Shown: in pieces, positions 11,579 through 20,914 of the stretch
Position numbering within the stretch: position 1 is the first letter of the stretch
How the letters are laid out: the number at the start of each line of letters is the position of its first letter
Assembly: GCA_036924285.1 (NCBI GenBank)
Contig: JAYKYS010000018.1
Coordinates: 992,001-1,056,000 of the forward strand
Direction: 5' to 3'
DNA: 64,000 nucleotides
From: Asterella californica
Taxonomy: Eukaryota; Streptophyta; Marchantiopsida; Marchantiales; Aytoniaceae
Translations under genes and position numbers: made by a program
The notes under the pieces: generated by a model
What the model was told of the DNA's origin: nothing
What the model saw: the letters and a program-made list of their open reading frames with translations, nothing else
Database searches by the model: none

Positions 11579-11860
11579 AGCTTTTTCCCGCACGCACTGG
11601 TAGCTCCCCATCACACGCCTAATCACTAATTAAGTGCGTGTGATCATTAATTAAGTGCGCATTGATTTGCAAAGCTTTTTCCCGCACGCACTGGTAGCTC
11701 CCCATCACACGCCTAATCATTAATTAAGTGCGTGTGATCATTAATTAAGTGCGCATTGATTTGCGAAGCTTTTTCCCGCATGCACTGGTAGCTCCCCATC
11801 ACACGCCTAACCACTAATTAAGTGCGTGTGATCATTAATTAAGTGCGCATTGATTTGCGA
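11579..11860. repeat. Triple tandem repeat, 94 bp period
   Basis: CCCGCACGCA, or a one-base variant, occurs at 11587, 11681 and 11775, exactly 94 bp apart. The three units are nearly identical. Each contains CACACGC and GCGTGTG as inverted arms about 17 nt apart, plus repeated TTAATTAAGTGCG, so each unit could fold as a hairpin. It abuts the SINE-like body. Confidence 0.9.
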
Positions 11861-12100
11861 AACTGTGCCACAGCTGTAGGCTTGGGAGATGGTACCCTCA
11901 GGTACGGAAGTGCAAATATTTAAGGCATGAACCTATGAAGTGTGGACGAAATCAATGCTTATAGAGAGTGTATCATCTATGCATGGGATTCAAAATGTAG
12001 AAGGGAAAAACCATGTTACGAAGTCCAGGAAACAAAACCTAAGCGTTTTCTAACAGTGAAGCCTCACAATGTGAGGGTTTACTGAACTTGCATGACTTAC

Positions 12101-12814
12101 TTTGTGAATGCTGGTTAGGAGCTTCATATGCTCCGGTGGCATCACTTTCTCCATAGTATCCATACCACATCTCCTCAGAAGTCTTTCGATAATTTCCCGG
12201 ACCTGTTATTAATGGAGCAACATGACTTGTCAGGTGTAGCAAGTCTAGGCCGCGAAAAGAGTAACCTAGACGGTCAGATCAGGTCAGCAGAGTATGCAGA
12301 ACCAAATTATGATGCCACAGACCTTTTCTGAATCATCTGACCAGAGCATGAACTCTGAACCATGCTGTCTAGATGCGGTTCCAACTCTCCAGCTCGTAGG
12401 CTTGTTATTACTACCTTCACCGGACCCAGCACAGACTGCAATAACATTGTCCAACAAATATCAGGAAACATACGCACGTACCTCGACTAAATGGCAAACA
12501 TCGCAAACGGGTCCTCTAACCCAATCCCTAAAGACCTGATTCTCTTCAGGTCACGAGCGCTCAACAACTATGCGGCGCTTGGAATATGTTGTGTGTAGGT
12601 CACAAACTGACGAGAACTGACGAGATTATTTACCTGACAGTTTCGCGATTTTTGCTTCTAAGCAGAAGAAGAGCCGAAGGTAGAAGTTGGGAATCGTGTG
12701 ACACGGATCACTTGAGAACTCATAGATCAAACGTGAAAGAGATGCCACTGCTGCACTACTCATGTGAGGTGTAGTTCCTGCCAAGCAGCCCAATATCTGG
12801 CATATCGCACTTGC
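12101..12814 (-). pseudogene. RRP12-like (NUC173/HEAT-repeat) rRNA-processing gene, C-terminal exons
   Basis: Three minus-strand exon-like blocks match the C-terminal HEAT region of plant RRP12-like proteins, which act in pre-ribosome maturation and export. Block 12634-12814 encodes LGCLAGTTPHMSSAAV, then LPSALLLLRSKNRE. Block 12323-12435 encodes LGPVKVV, then LEPHLDSMVQ and FMLWSDDSEK. Block 12101-12202 encodes RCGMDTMEKVMPPEHMKLLT. Flanks include CAG acceptors and GTAAAT, GTCTGT and GTAAGT donors. One nucleotide is missing inside the first block, one inside the second, and the phase is off at their junction, so the reading frame is broken. The N-terminal three quarters of the family were not found. 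Most likely a truncated pseudogene. Confidence 0.65.
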
Positions 12815-14411
12815 CTGGTCAGTGAATCCACGTGTTGCTAACTTCCAGAACAAGAACAACGAGAAATCAAAAGAACTAAGTGACGGAAATGAAAGGGGAC
12901 TCATATACGCCAGTATACAGGTTGGAGCAGAATTCAAGAAATAAGCACCACGTAAGGCAACCCGTGTACTTGAAACCCGTATATCGCAAGGAAAATATTG
13001 AAACGGATTTTTAATAGTGAAGCTTGCCAGGGGTGCATGAGGTTCGAATTTGCAGAGAAGTGCAGATTTCCAAGATCAAGACCACTCGTAGAAACACGAT
13101 ATGCATAAGACGTATAAGATGGATGCTGACTAACTCAATACACCCTCCCTCAAAGAGAAAGAGGGTGTAGTGCCAAGCCAAAATTACGGCCCAGCAAATT
13201 CAAAGATGCGTCATATATGCGCGTATATCATTCAGCAAGAGCGATGGCAGTTCAGCAGTGGAACAAGAACCAGGCTCACAGACACAGGTAACACCCAGTA
13301 GAATAACCCAAGGAAATACACAGAGAAAGGAAAGGTGGTCTGTATGCTATCTTGGAACGTCAAGACAGTGCAAATCTGTAACCCAGGGGACTGACTAACA
13401 GGAATTTGAATTGCGGCGCACATTAGCTGAGATGGTGCCGTTAGGTATGGAAGTGAAATAGTTACATGTACAACATGGAGTGCAAGCGGATCGAAGCGAA
13501 TCAAGAATCTACTATAGATACGAAAACCTGGGCTAAAATGCAGCAAAAGCGAATTAAGTAGGGTCTAAAGTGCCTCGAGGCGAATTAAGTATGGACAGTT
13601 GACAGTGTTGATTACTTGTTCTTGGAATCTCGCCTTGACTAAAGAAAGTTCTATGAATCTCAACCTTTTCTGTCCAGAAGCAAGCGCTAGCAGACTACGT
13701 ACAAATAATCCATTGTTACTGCGTCAGTGCAGAAGTTTCGGCAAATCATGATCATATTACGATTGAAAGGAGCACGCTTTTATCAGCTAGCAGTGTGGAG
13801 TTGAGGAATTTGAAAGTGGAGTGTGGAGTTGATGGACTATCCCAGCAAAGCGAAATGGGTGCAACAGTCGTTGGCTGATGCCGGCCCACGCCATAACTCC
13901 GTTATGAGATTATCCTGTATAATATGTCAGCCCACGACATATACACGTTATGGAACATGTCACAAAAGGCAGTTCCCATGCAGTTTAATACCACGCAAGT
14001 GAGTCTCTCTGCAGCTCAGTGATTTCAGTTTCTTGTAAGACAAACAGGACAACACCATTTTCTGGTATAACTGTGGAGTAAGCTGAAAAAGCGTACCAAG
14101 AGACAATGAAGAAGTATAGATAGATATTTGGTCCGTCTAGCCTATCCTTTCGGCATCCGGTAAAAAATTCCTTTACACATATATACCAACAAGATATGAC
14201 AACTGATCCGACTGCATAAGGATGAAACATATATGCTGTGCGGTCAGATCCTGTAGCTAGAATCACCACACCCTTCAAATGCAATACCCTAAGGCTTTAC
14301 TAACAGGCAATCTGTCAAACATTTACAATTCTGCAGAAGACTCGACCCAGAAAGCCTATTCTGAGCCAGATACAACGTTAATTCAGTGGAAGTAGAACTG
14401 AGTATAGGCGT
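12815..14411. other. No further gene recognised between RRP12 remnant and LHCB
   Basis: I searched the minus strand for upstream RRP12-like exons and found none. The part next to 14412 will hold the LHCB 3' UTR. Other open frames (such as 13232-13546 minus) look like chance. Confidence 0.3.
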
Positions 14412-15515
14412 TCACTGCCCAGGGACGAACTTGGTAGCATAGGCCCAAGCATTGTTCGCAACGGGATCAGCCAAGTGGTCCAGCAAGTTCTCGATGGGTC
14501 CTTTTCCAGTCACGATCGCCTGCACGAAGAATCCGAAAGCAGCGAACTGAGCTAGCCTCCCGTTTTTTATTTCCTTCACCTTGAGCTCTGCGAAGGTGTC
14601 GGGGTCTTCTGCGAGGTTCAGGGGATCAAAAGATCCTCCGGGGTAGAGCTTGTCGTCCGTCTCTCCCAGAGGGCCCGAACCGTTCACGCGGTAACCTTCG
14701 ATCAGTCCCAGCAGAATGACCTGCACTGCAAGGACCGCGAGAATACTCTGAGCGTGGATGAGGCTAGGGTTGCCCAGGTAATTCAGCCCCTCCTCTGAGA
14801 AAATCACCGCTCCAGCCTTGAACCAGACGGGCTCCTGAATGGGAACTCCATTCTTGGCTAGAATCTCTGGGAAGACAATGCCAAGAGTTCCCAGCATCGC
14901 CCAGCGGGAGTGAATTAGCTCGAGCTCGCGGTTCCTGGAGAACGTCCCCGGGTCTGCCGAGAGACCTGCCGTGTCCCAGCCGTAGTCCCCTGGGAACTCG
15001 CCGGACAAGTACGATGGCGTGCTGCCCTCGGAGAATGGCCCCAAGAATTTCGGCCTATCGGGACCGTACCTTCATTTTCCAGACCGACAGACATCCCAAG
15101 TACTATACATCAGCTGACAATTCTTGCAGTTGAGACAAGAACGTGAATCTCTAAGCGATCGAGTCTACGCTCAAATTATCAATCCCTTTGCAGTACGAAA
15201 ATCTCCCATGAAGTAGAAGTCAGCGACAGAACAAACATCTTCGTTCTGGAAAAACACACGACACTGCACGTATTGACTTTGGCAACAGAGGACATTCATA
15301 GTTAGAGAACGCAGCGCATGCAGAAAAGAGTCGGTCGTGCTTGACAGTGTAGAAACAGACCATGGGCTGGCTGGAGCTTGGTTTTTTGTCACTCGCATGG
15401 TCACTTTTGATTCTCCGGTGGTCGCCTTCCGCAATAGCTCGTCTTGCCTACCGCAGATCCCTTGGCCAGCGAAGGTGGAGCTGCTGAGAGCGCCTGCAGA
15501 CAAGATGGATGCCAT
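14412..15515 (-). CDS. LHCB: Light-harvesting chlorophyll a/b-binding protein of LHCII (two exons)
   Basis: Predicted coding exons are 15361-15515 and 14412-15069, giving 270 residues. Exon 1 starts [13 protein letters not shown], a chloroplast transit peptide, and includes the LHCII-typical DELLRK. The 291-bp intron (15070-15360, GT-AG) splits codon W in phase 2; splicing restores WYGPDR, the LHCII trimerisation motif. Helix 1 has [13 protein letters not shown] (Glu102, His105, Arg107 chlorophyll ligands). Helix 2 follows HAQSIL and ends IEGYR. Helix 3 has [10 protein letters not shown] and [14 protein letters not shown]. The C-terminus is [18 protein letters not shown]. The protein binds chlorophyll a/b in thylakoid photosystem II antenna. 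EPVWFKAG and the [10 protein letters not shown] helix resemble Lhcb3, whereas the YRV segment resembles Lhcb1/2, so the subtype is uncertain. One extra Ser sits in SEGSTPSYL. The TATA box at 15616 supports the start. Confidence 0.93.
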
Positions 15516-15615
15516 GATGCTTAACTTGTACAATCAGCGAACTCTTCAGTTGCTGGAGCTGAAGCTGGCGGTTGTTCTGAAATGATTGTTGTGAAAGACG
15601 AGAGGACCTCGGCTG

Positions 15616-15623
15616 TATATATA
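15616..15623 (-). promoter_or_regulatory. TATA box of LHCB
   Basis: TATATATA lies 101-108 bp upstream of the LHCB start codon on the minus strand. That predicts transcription starting near 15590 and a 5' UTR of roughly 75 nt. A GATAA motif near 15674, further upstream, could act as a light-responsive I-box-like site, but that is only a short match. Confidence 0.6.
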
Positions 15624-15639
15624 GAAATCGAGGAACGGG

Positions 15640-17152
15640 TAAAACTCTGAAGGCACGAAGTTTCACCGTGATAATTAATAAACTCGCCTGGAATATGGAT
15701 CAGAGATCAAATCCATCTTGAACGGCAAATATCCAGGATTGTGAATTGATGGGATGTTTGAGCTTCTTCGTCCTTATGATCACGAGTCTACACACGAGAA
15801 TTACTCCATGGAGTAGTACGCTTCGTCTACCGCGGGAACACCACCTCAAAGCTCGTGCGATTAGAGCGGTAAATCTGGAAATCTGTAATCGGTAAGGATG
15901 GTTCAGGGAATATCGGGAGACGACAAATATACTCGTACAACGCGCACGTAAGCATGTCAGGATGAACGGGGACGTTGACAGCGACCAGATTCATTAGTGT
16001 CTCCGTTGAACCTAGAGTTTATCCGACTGCGGTCGTTCCCCCTAGTATCAGTGTGAGCTTCGGAGGGAACTCGTATTGGTTGATTTGTAATCGTAACCAG
16101 GTGCATGCATCTAGAGATTCTCCTACTGAAAAGATTGTGATTTCGCATGCGCTGGGTGATGGTTTAGTACTCTCAGACTGATGGTCCTCGTTACACACAC
16201 CTAAAAGGTCGTACCAGAATGTCTCTACTATAAACAATTATTCGCATCCTACACTACACTTCTCGGGTCCGAGAGAAATGCTGCGTTTTAAGCCAGAAAT
16301 TAGTACTTACCAGCACAAGGAAGAATGATACATGTGTCATCGTCCCACTTTTGTAAAGGAGACTCAGTCTGGTCGATTGTTGGTAGAACAAGCATTTGCT
16401 GGCGGCTCGCAGTGGCGCCGGCCAACCTCGAGAATTTTCGGTGAGCTCCGTGTGTGTTAGCTATACTTGAAGTAGCGAAAAGAAAAGTGAAGTCCTTGTG
16501 TGCTCTCAGACTGATCTTGTTGTATCACGGCTCTCTGTCTAGCAGTCTTATGCATTTCTGCAACCCTCTGTTCTTCTTGCAGTTGCTTAGTACTTGTTGG
16601 TTGCAGCTTCAGGATTATGTGACTGTCACCTTGTAGAACTTTTCCTACTCCGACTCTGACTCAACCCATCGATATATTATTACTCTGTCCCAGAAACGGT
16701 TCCGTGCTCGCAAGTCTTTTGCTACCGTGTCGTCATACTCCAGCTCGATTCGCGTGTGTTGCTTGCTCAGTGAACTGGAGATATCCCGTTAAGTTGAGCA
16801 ACTGTTCAGCTATATTCCCATCTCCATGGTTTACTAGATGGAGGATGGTGGAGATGGAACATCGTTTCGCTCCTTCAGTTCCACCATATCCATCTTGTAA
16901 ACTATAGACATGTGCAATTCTTGATGATAGCCTAGTTCCAGGTAGTCCTGCGTGCTTAGCTTGTCTCGTCGATGGCAAATCCGGCAAATCCAGCGTTCGA
17001 AGGGTTGCAGGTGCGGATTCGAACATCAGTATGCAGGAGAGTGGATGTGAACGGAATCAATTGCAGACCTTAACACCTCTTACCTATGAGAAATTTCAGC
17101 GTACGAGCGGCAGTCATGAACCTGCAGGTGAATTCGTGTCGTACAGTTACAT
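15640..17152. other. Intergenic, includes LHCB promoter side
   Basis: No further gene is supported. The proximal part upstream of LHCB is presumably its promoter. A 97-residue minus frame at 16733-17026 has no recognisable domain. Confidence 0.3.
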
Positions 17153-18978
17153 TGTCGTATTGTACATAGGTCTATACAGTGAAAAGTATTGCAGAGAGAT
17201 TTTTTTCTATATTGTGTAAAGGAAACTGCCCTGCAGCTTAACAAGCTAGGCAGGAGCTAAGTTGGAGGCTATGCTTGACAAGCTGCCCCCTAGCTTGGGT
17301 TGGAATATCATCCCTAAAGGAGTCGAAAGACACCAGAATGCAAAGCTCGACGAGGAGAGCGACCTCATGCTTCTAGTTTTGACAGAAAGTGTTTTAAGTA
17401 ATAGTTAGTACGAGTTTTAGGCTGTGAAATATGTGAAAGAGGGAAATCTGTCGATTTTGGTTCGTGACTCCAACTCAGAATCGGATAGCGTGAGTGTGTA
17501 GGTGTTCGCAAATACTATAGTTTTGACTCCTTGTTCACTAAAACGGAGTTGTATAGAGAAGTTAGTGTAGGAAAGGCTAGTAAGGATTTTACAGAAAAAT
17601 TTCTTCAGGTAAACATATGTACAAAAGTTTTTACCTTCTTGAACGGAACCAAAGGCCATCCCAGTGATAGGGCGCCTGCCTAGGAGGGAAGTGGTCTCAG
17701 GATCAATCCCCCCTGGCCTCTGGTTCCTATTCCGGCATGTTGGCCTCCTGGAAGGGAGTCTATGTTGGATATGCAGCCACGTCCTGCATATCTAGGGGCG
17801 GGAGACCGGTATCTCCCTTAATCGTGGGCTTCCTGGCCTAAGCCTCCGCATGCCATTCTGAATATACTATGGGAGATACCTGGTGCGCATATGGGGGGGC
17901 TGTAAGCCTTGTGGGGCAGCCTCATAAGTGTTGGGGCTTCGACCTACATTGGATGGCTTGTAGTATATTCAGGGTGGCATCAAGATGGCATCGAGGGCAC
18001 GGGAAACTTTTGCTGATTATTAAGGATAGCAAAGGGGCAGCTTAAGCTGGGGCCTTAACTTTTAGGTAAAATATCTGCGGCGACTTGGGGTCGAGGACAC
18101 TTTTTTCGAGGGGTTTTTTTTACAGAGAGCAGGGAGCGGAAGCGGAAGGAGAAGGTTGGAGGCTGAGGGAGATCAATTTTTTCTGACAGAACTGAATTGA
18201 GGAATTGGGTGATCGTGACGGAGGGACGGACAAGTATTTGGAGGACTGAGAGCAGTTTGGAGGCAGAATTTCTTCTGATCGGACAGGAGGCAGTTTTATT
18301 GAAGGAGATCATTTTGATAATCTGCAAGGGACTCTTGATTGACGCTGGATTAAATTCTTGATAGTTTTCAGTTGGGAGGTTGACGTAGAGAGAAGATTAA
18401 GAGTTTGGGGTCTGAATTTCACCTACCAAACTTGAGTTGAGGTGAATTTGGTGGAAAGAGAGCATTATTTGAGTGGAGGGACTAGGACTGAGACTGAGAA
18501 GGTCAGGTTTTTCTGAGAAATTTCAGTGCTGAAGCTGTCGTAGGGAGGGATACAAGGCGTTAGAGTTTCAAATCTTCATCGGTTGTAGGTTCTGGAGAGA
18601 AATCTGCTGGAAAAAAGACTAGTTGAGTGGGAATTGGCTGTTTGGCATCTGCGGTGTTCAACGTAAGGAGTTGAGTAGAGATAGGTTGTAAATTGATATA
18701 TGTGGAGAACTGTTGAGTGTGTTTTGGAAGAGAAATAAAGCATCGTGAGTTAAGGTTTCTCTTGTCTGTCGTGTCTGAAGGTGGATCTGTCTCCTGAGAC
18801 TTGAGACTTGATCTGTTGAGTAGTAAGTAATCTATAGTCATAGTGTCTGCGAGTGACTTCAGCCGTTGCGATCTCCTGCTTGGCTCTTGTCTTGATATAC
18901 AATCTCTACTTCTATCTCGCGATCTATCACAGCCAGAAGGCTCGCCCTTCCTGAGAAGGACTCTCCTCGACATAAATC
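17153..18978 (+). repeat. T1-family LTR, copy in inverted (plus) orientation
   Basis: This block starts TGTCGTATTGTACATAG and is the reverse complement of the LTRs at 19044-20869 and 27157-28982. All three are exactly 1826 bp. It is followed directly by the 18-nt primer-binding site, so it is arranged as the 5' LTR of a plus-strand element, but no internal domain follows. Instead it meets the opposite-facing LTR across a 65-bp spacer. Near 17655-17715 it holds A/B-box-like sequence. An open frame of 137 codons (18560-18973, minus) recurs in the other copies and is probably incidental. Confidence 0.92.
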
Positions 18979-19043
18979 TGGTGCTTCCACTGAGAGTTGA
19001 ACTCAGGACCTTCAGTTTACAGATCAGATTCAGTTTCAGACCA
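18979..19043 (+). other. LTR-LTR spacer with PBS and tRNA-complementary extension
   Basis: The spacer begins TGGTGCTTCCACTGAGAG, the same 18 nt found next to the T1 5' LTR (27139-27156), where further similarity stops after one more base. Here it continues TTGAACTCAGGACC. The reverse complement reads as tRNA positions 58 backwards: T loop TTCAACT, T stem CTGAG/CTCAG fully paired, and variable loop AGGTC. Before that comes TGTAAACTGA, resembling a tRNA-Thr(UGU) anticodon arm missing one T. The 18-nt PBS would end at position 59, just after the modified A58. The spacer ends in CCA, next to the opposing LTR. Confidence 0.7.
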
Positions 19044-20869
19044 GATTTATGTCGAGGAGAGTCCTTCTCAGGAAGGGCGAGCCTTCTGACTGTGATAGAT
19101 CGCGAGATAGAAGTAGAGATTGTATATCAAGACAAGAGCCAAGCAGGAGATCGCAACGGCTGAAGTCACTCGCAGACACTATGACTATAGATTACTTACT
19201 ACTCAACAGATCAAGTCTCAAGTCTCAGGAGACAGATCCATCTTCAGACACGACAGACAAGAGAAACCTGAACTCACGATGCTTCATTTCTCTTCCAAAA
19301 CACACTCAACAGTCCTCCACATATATCAATTTACAACCTATCTCTACTCAACTCCTTACGTTGAACACCGCAGATGCCAAACAGCCAATTCCCACTCAAC
19401 TAGTCTTTTTTCCAGCAGATTTCTCTCCAGAACCTACAACCGATGAAGATTTGAAACTCTAACGCCTTGTATCCCTCCCTACGACAGCTTCAGCACTGAA
19501 ATTTCTCAGAAAAACCTGACCTTCTCAGTCTCAGTCCCAGTCCCTCCACTCAAATAATGCTCTCTTTCCACCAAATTCACCTCAACTCAAGTCTGGTAGG
19601 TGAAATTCAGACCCCAAACTCTTAATCTTCTCTCTGCGTCAACCTCCCAACTGAAAACTATCAAGAATTTAATCCAGCGTCAATCAAGAGTCCCTTGCAG
19701 ATTATCAAAACGATCTCCTTCAATAAAACTGCCTCCTGTCCGATCAGAAGAAATTCTGCCTCCAAACTGCTCTCAGTCCTCCAAATACTTGTCCGTCCCT
19801 CTGTCACGATCACTCAATTCCTCAATTCAGTTCTGTCAGAAAAAATTGATCTCTCTCAGCCTCCAACCTTCTGCTTCCGCTTCCGCTCCCTGCTCTCTGT
19901 AAAAAAAACCCCTCGAAAAAAGTGTCCTCGACCACAAGTCGCCGCAGATATTTTACCTAAAAGTTAAGGCTCCAGCTTAAGCTGCCCCCCTGCTATCCTT
20001 AATAATCAGCAAAAGTTTCCCGTGCCCTGGATGCCATCTTGATGCCACCCTGAATATACTACAAGTCATCCAATGTAGACCGAAGCCCCAACACTTATGA
20101 GGCTGTCCCACAAGGCTTACAGCCCCCCCATATGCGCACCAGGTATCTCCCATAGTATATTCAGAATGGCATGCGGAGGCTTAGGCCAGGAAGCCCACGA
20201 TTAAGGGAGATACCGGTCTCTCGCCCCTAGATATGCAGGACGTGGCTGCATATCCAACATAGACTCTCTTCCAGGAGGCCAACATGCCGAAATAGGAACC
20301 AGAGACCAGGGGGGATTGATCCTGAGACCACTTCCCTCCTAGGCAGGCGCCCTATCACTAGGATGGCCTTTGGTTCCGTTCAAGAAGGTAAAAACTTTTG
20401 TACATACGTTTACCTGAAGAAATTTTTCTGTAAAATCCTTACTAGCCTTTCCTACACTAACTTCTCTATACAACTCCGTTTTTAGTGAACAAGGAGTCAA
20501 AACTATAGTATTTGCGAACACCTACACACTCACGCTATCCGATTCTGAGTTGGAGTCACGAACCAGAATCGACGGATTTCCCTCTTTCACATATTTCACA
20601 GCCTAAAACTCGTACTAACTATTACTTAAAACACTTTCTGTCAAAACTAGAAGCATGAGGTCGCTCTCCTCGTCGAGCTTTGCATTCTGGTGTCTTTCGA
20701 CTCCTTTAGGGGTGATATTCCAACCCAAGCTAGGGGGCAGCTTGTCAAGCATAGCCCCAGCTTAGCTCCTGCCTAGCTTGTTAAGCTGCAGGGCAGCTTC
20801 CTTTACACAATATAGAAAAAAATCTCTCTGCAATACTTTTCACTGTATAGACCTATGTACAATACGACA
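19044..20869 (-). repeat. T1 3' LTR
   Basis: 1826 bp, ending on the plus strand with CTATGTACAATACGACA. It sits downstream of the T1 pol on the minus strand, next to a polypurine tract. A hand comparison with the 5' LTR (27157-28982) gives roughly 36 substitutions and no indels, about 2%. So T1 inserted fairly recently despite its broken ORFs. Confidence 0.92.
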
Positions 20870-20882
20870 TTCACCTCCTCCA
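20870..20882 (-). other. T1 polypurine tract
   Basis: On the minus strand GGAGGAGGTGAA directly precedes the 3' LTR start TGTCG. This is the expected plus-strand priming site for a Ty3/gypsy element. Confidence 0.75.
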
Positions 20883-20914
20883 AACTTGCACATCCTCTGG
20901 TATGTGCCAATCCG

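Noticed and set aside
11579..11860. CRISPR-like array
   Set aside because: The units are contiguous near-identical 94-bp tandem repeats without unique spacers, in eukaryotic DNA.
18560..18973. 137-codon frame present in all T1 LTR copies as a possible gene
   Set aside because: It recurs only because the LTRs are near-identical copies. It has no domain, and two other frames are equally open.
18979..19043. Genuine nuclear tRNA gene between the two LTRs
   Set aside because: The D arm and 5' acceptor are absent, and the CCA end is encoded, which plant nuclear tRNA genes do not do.
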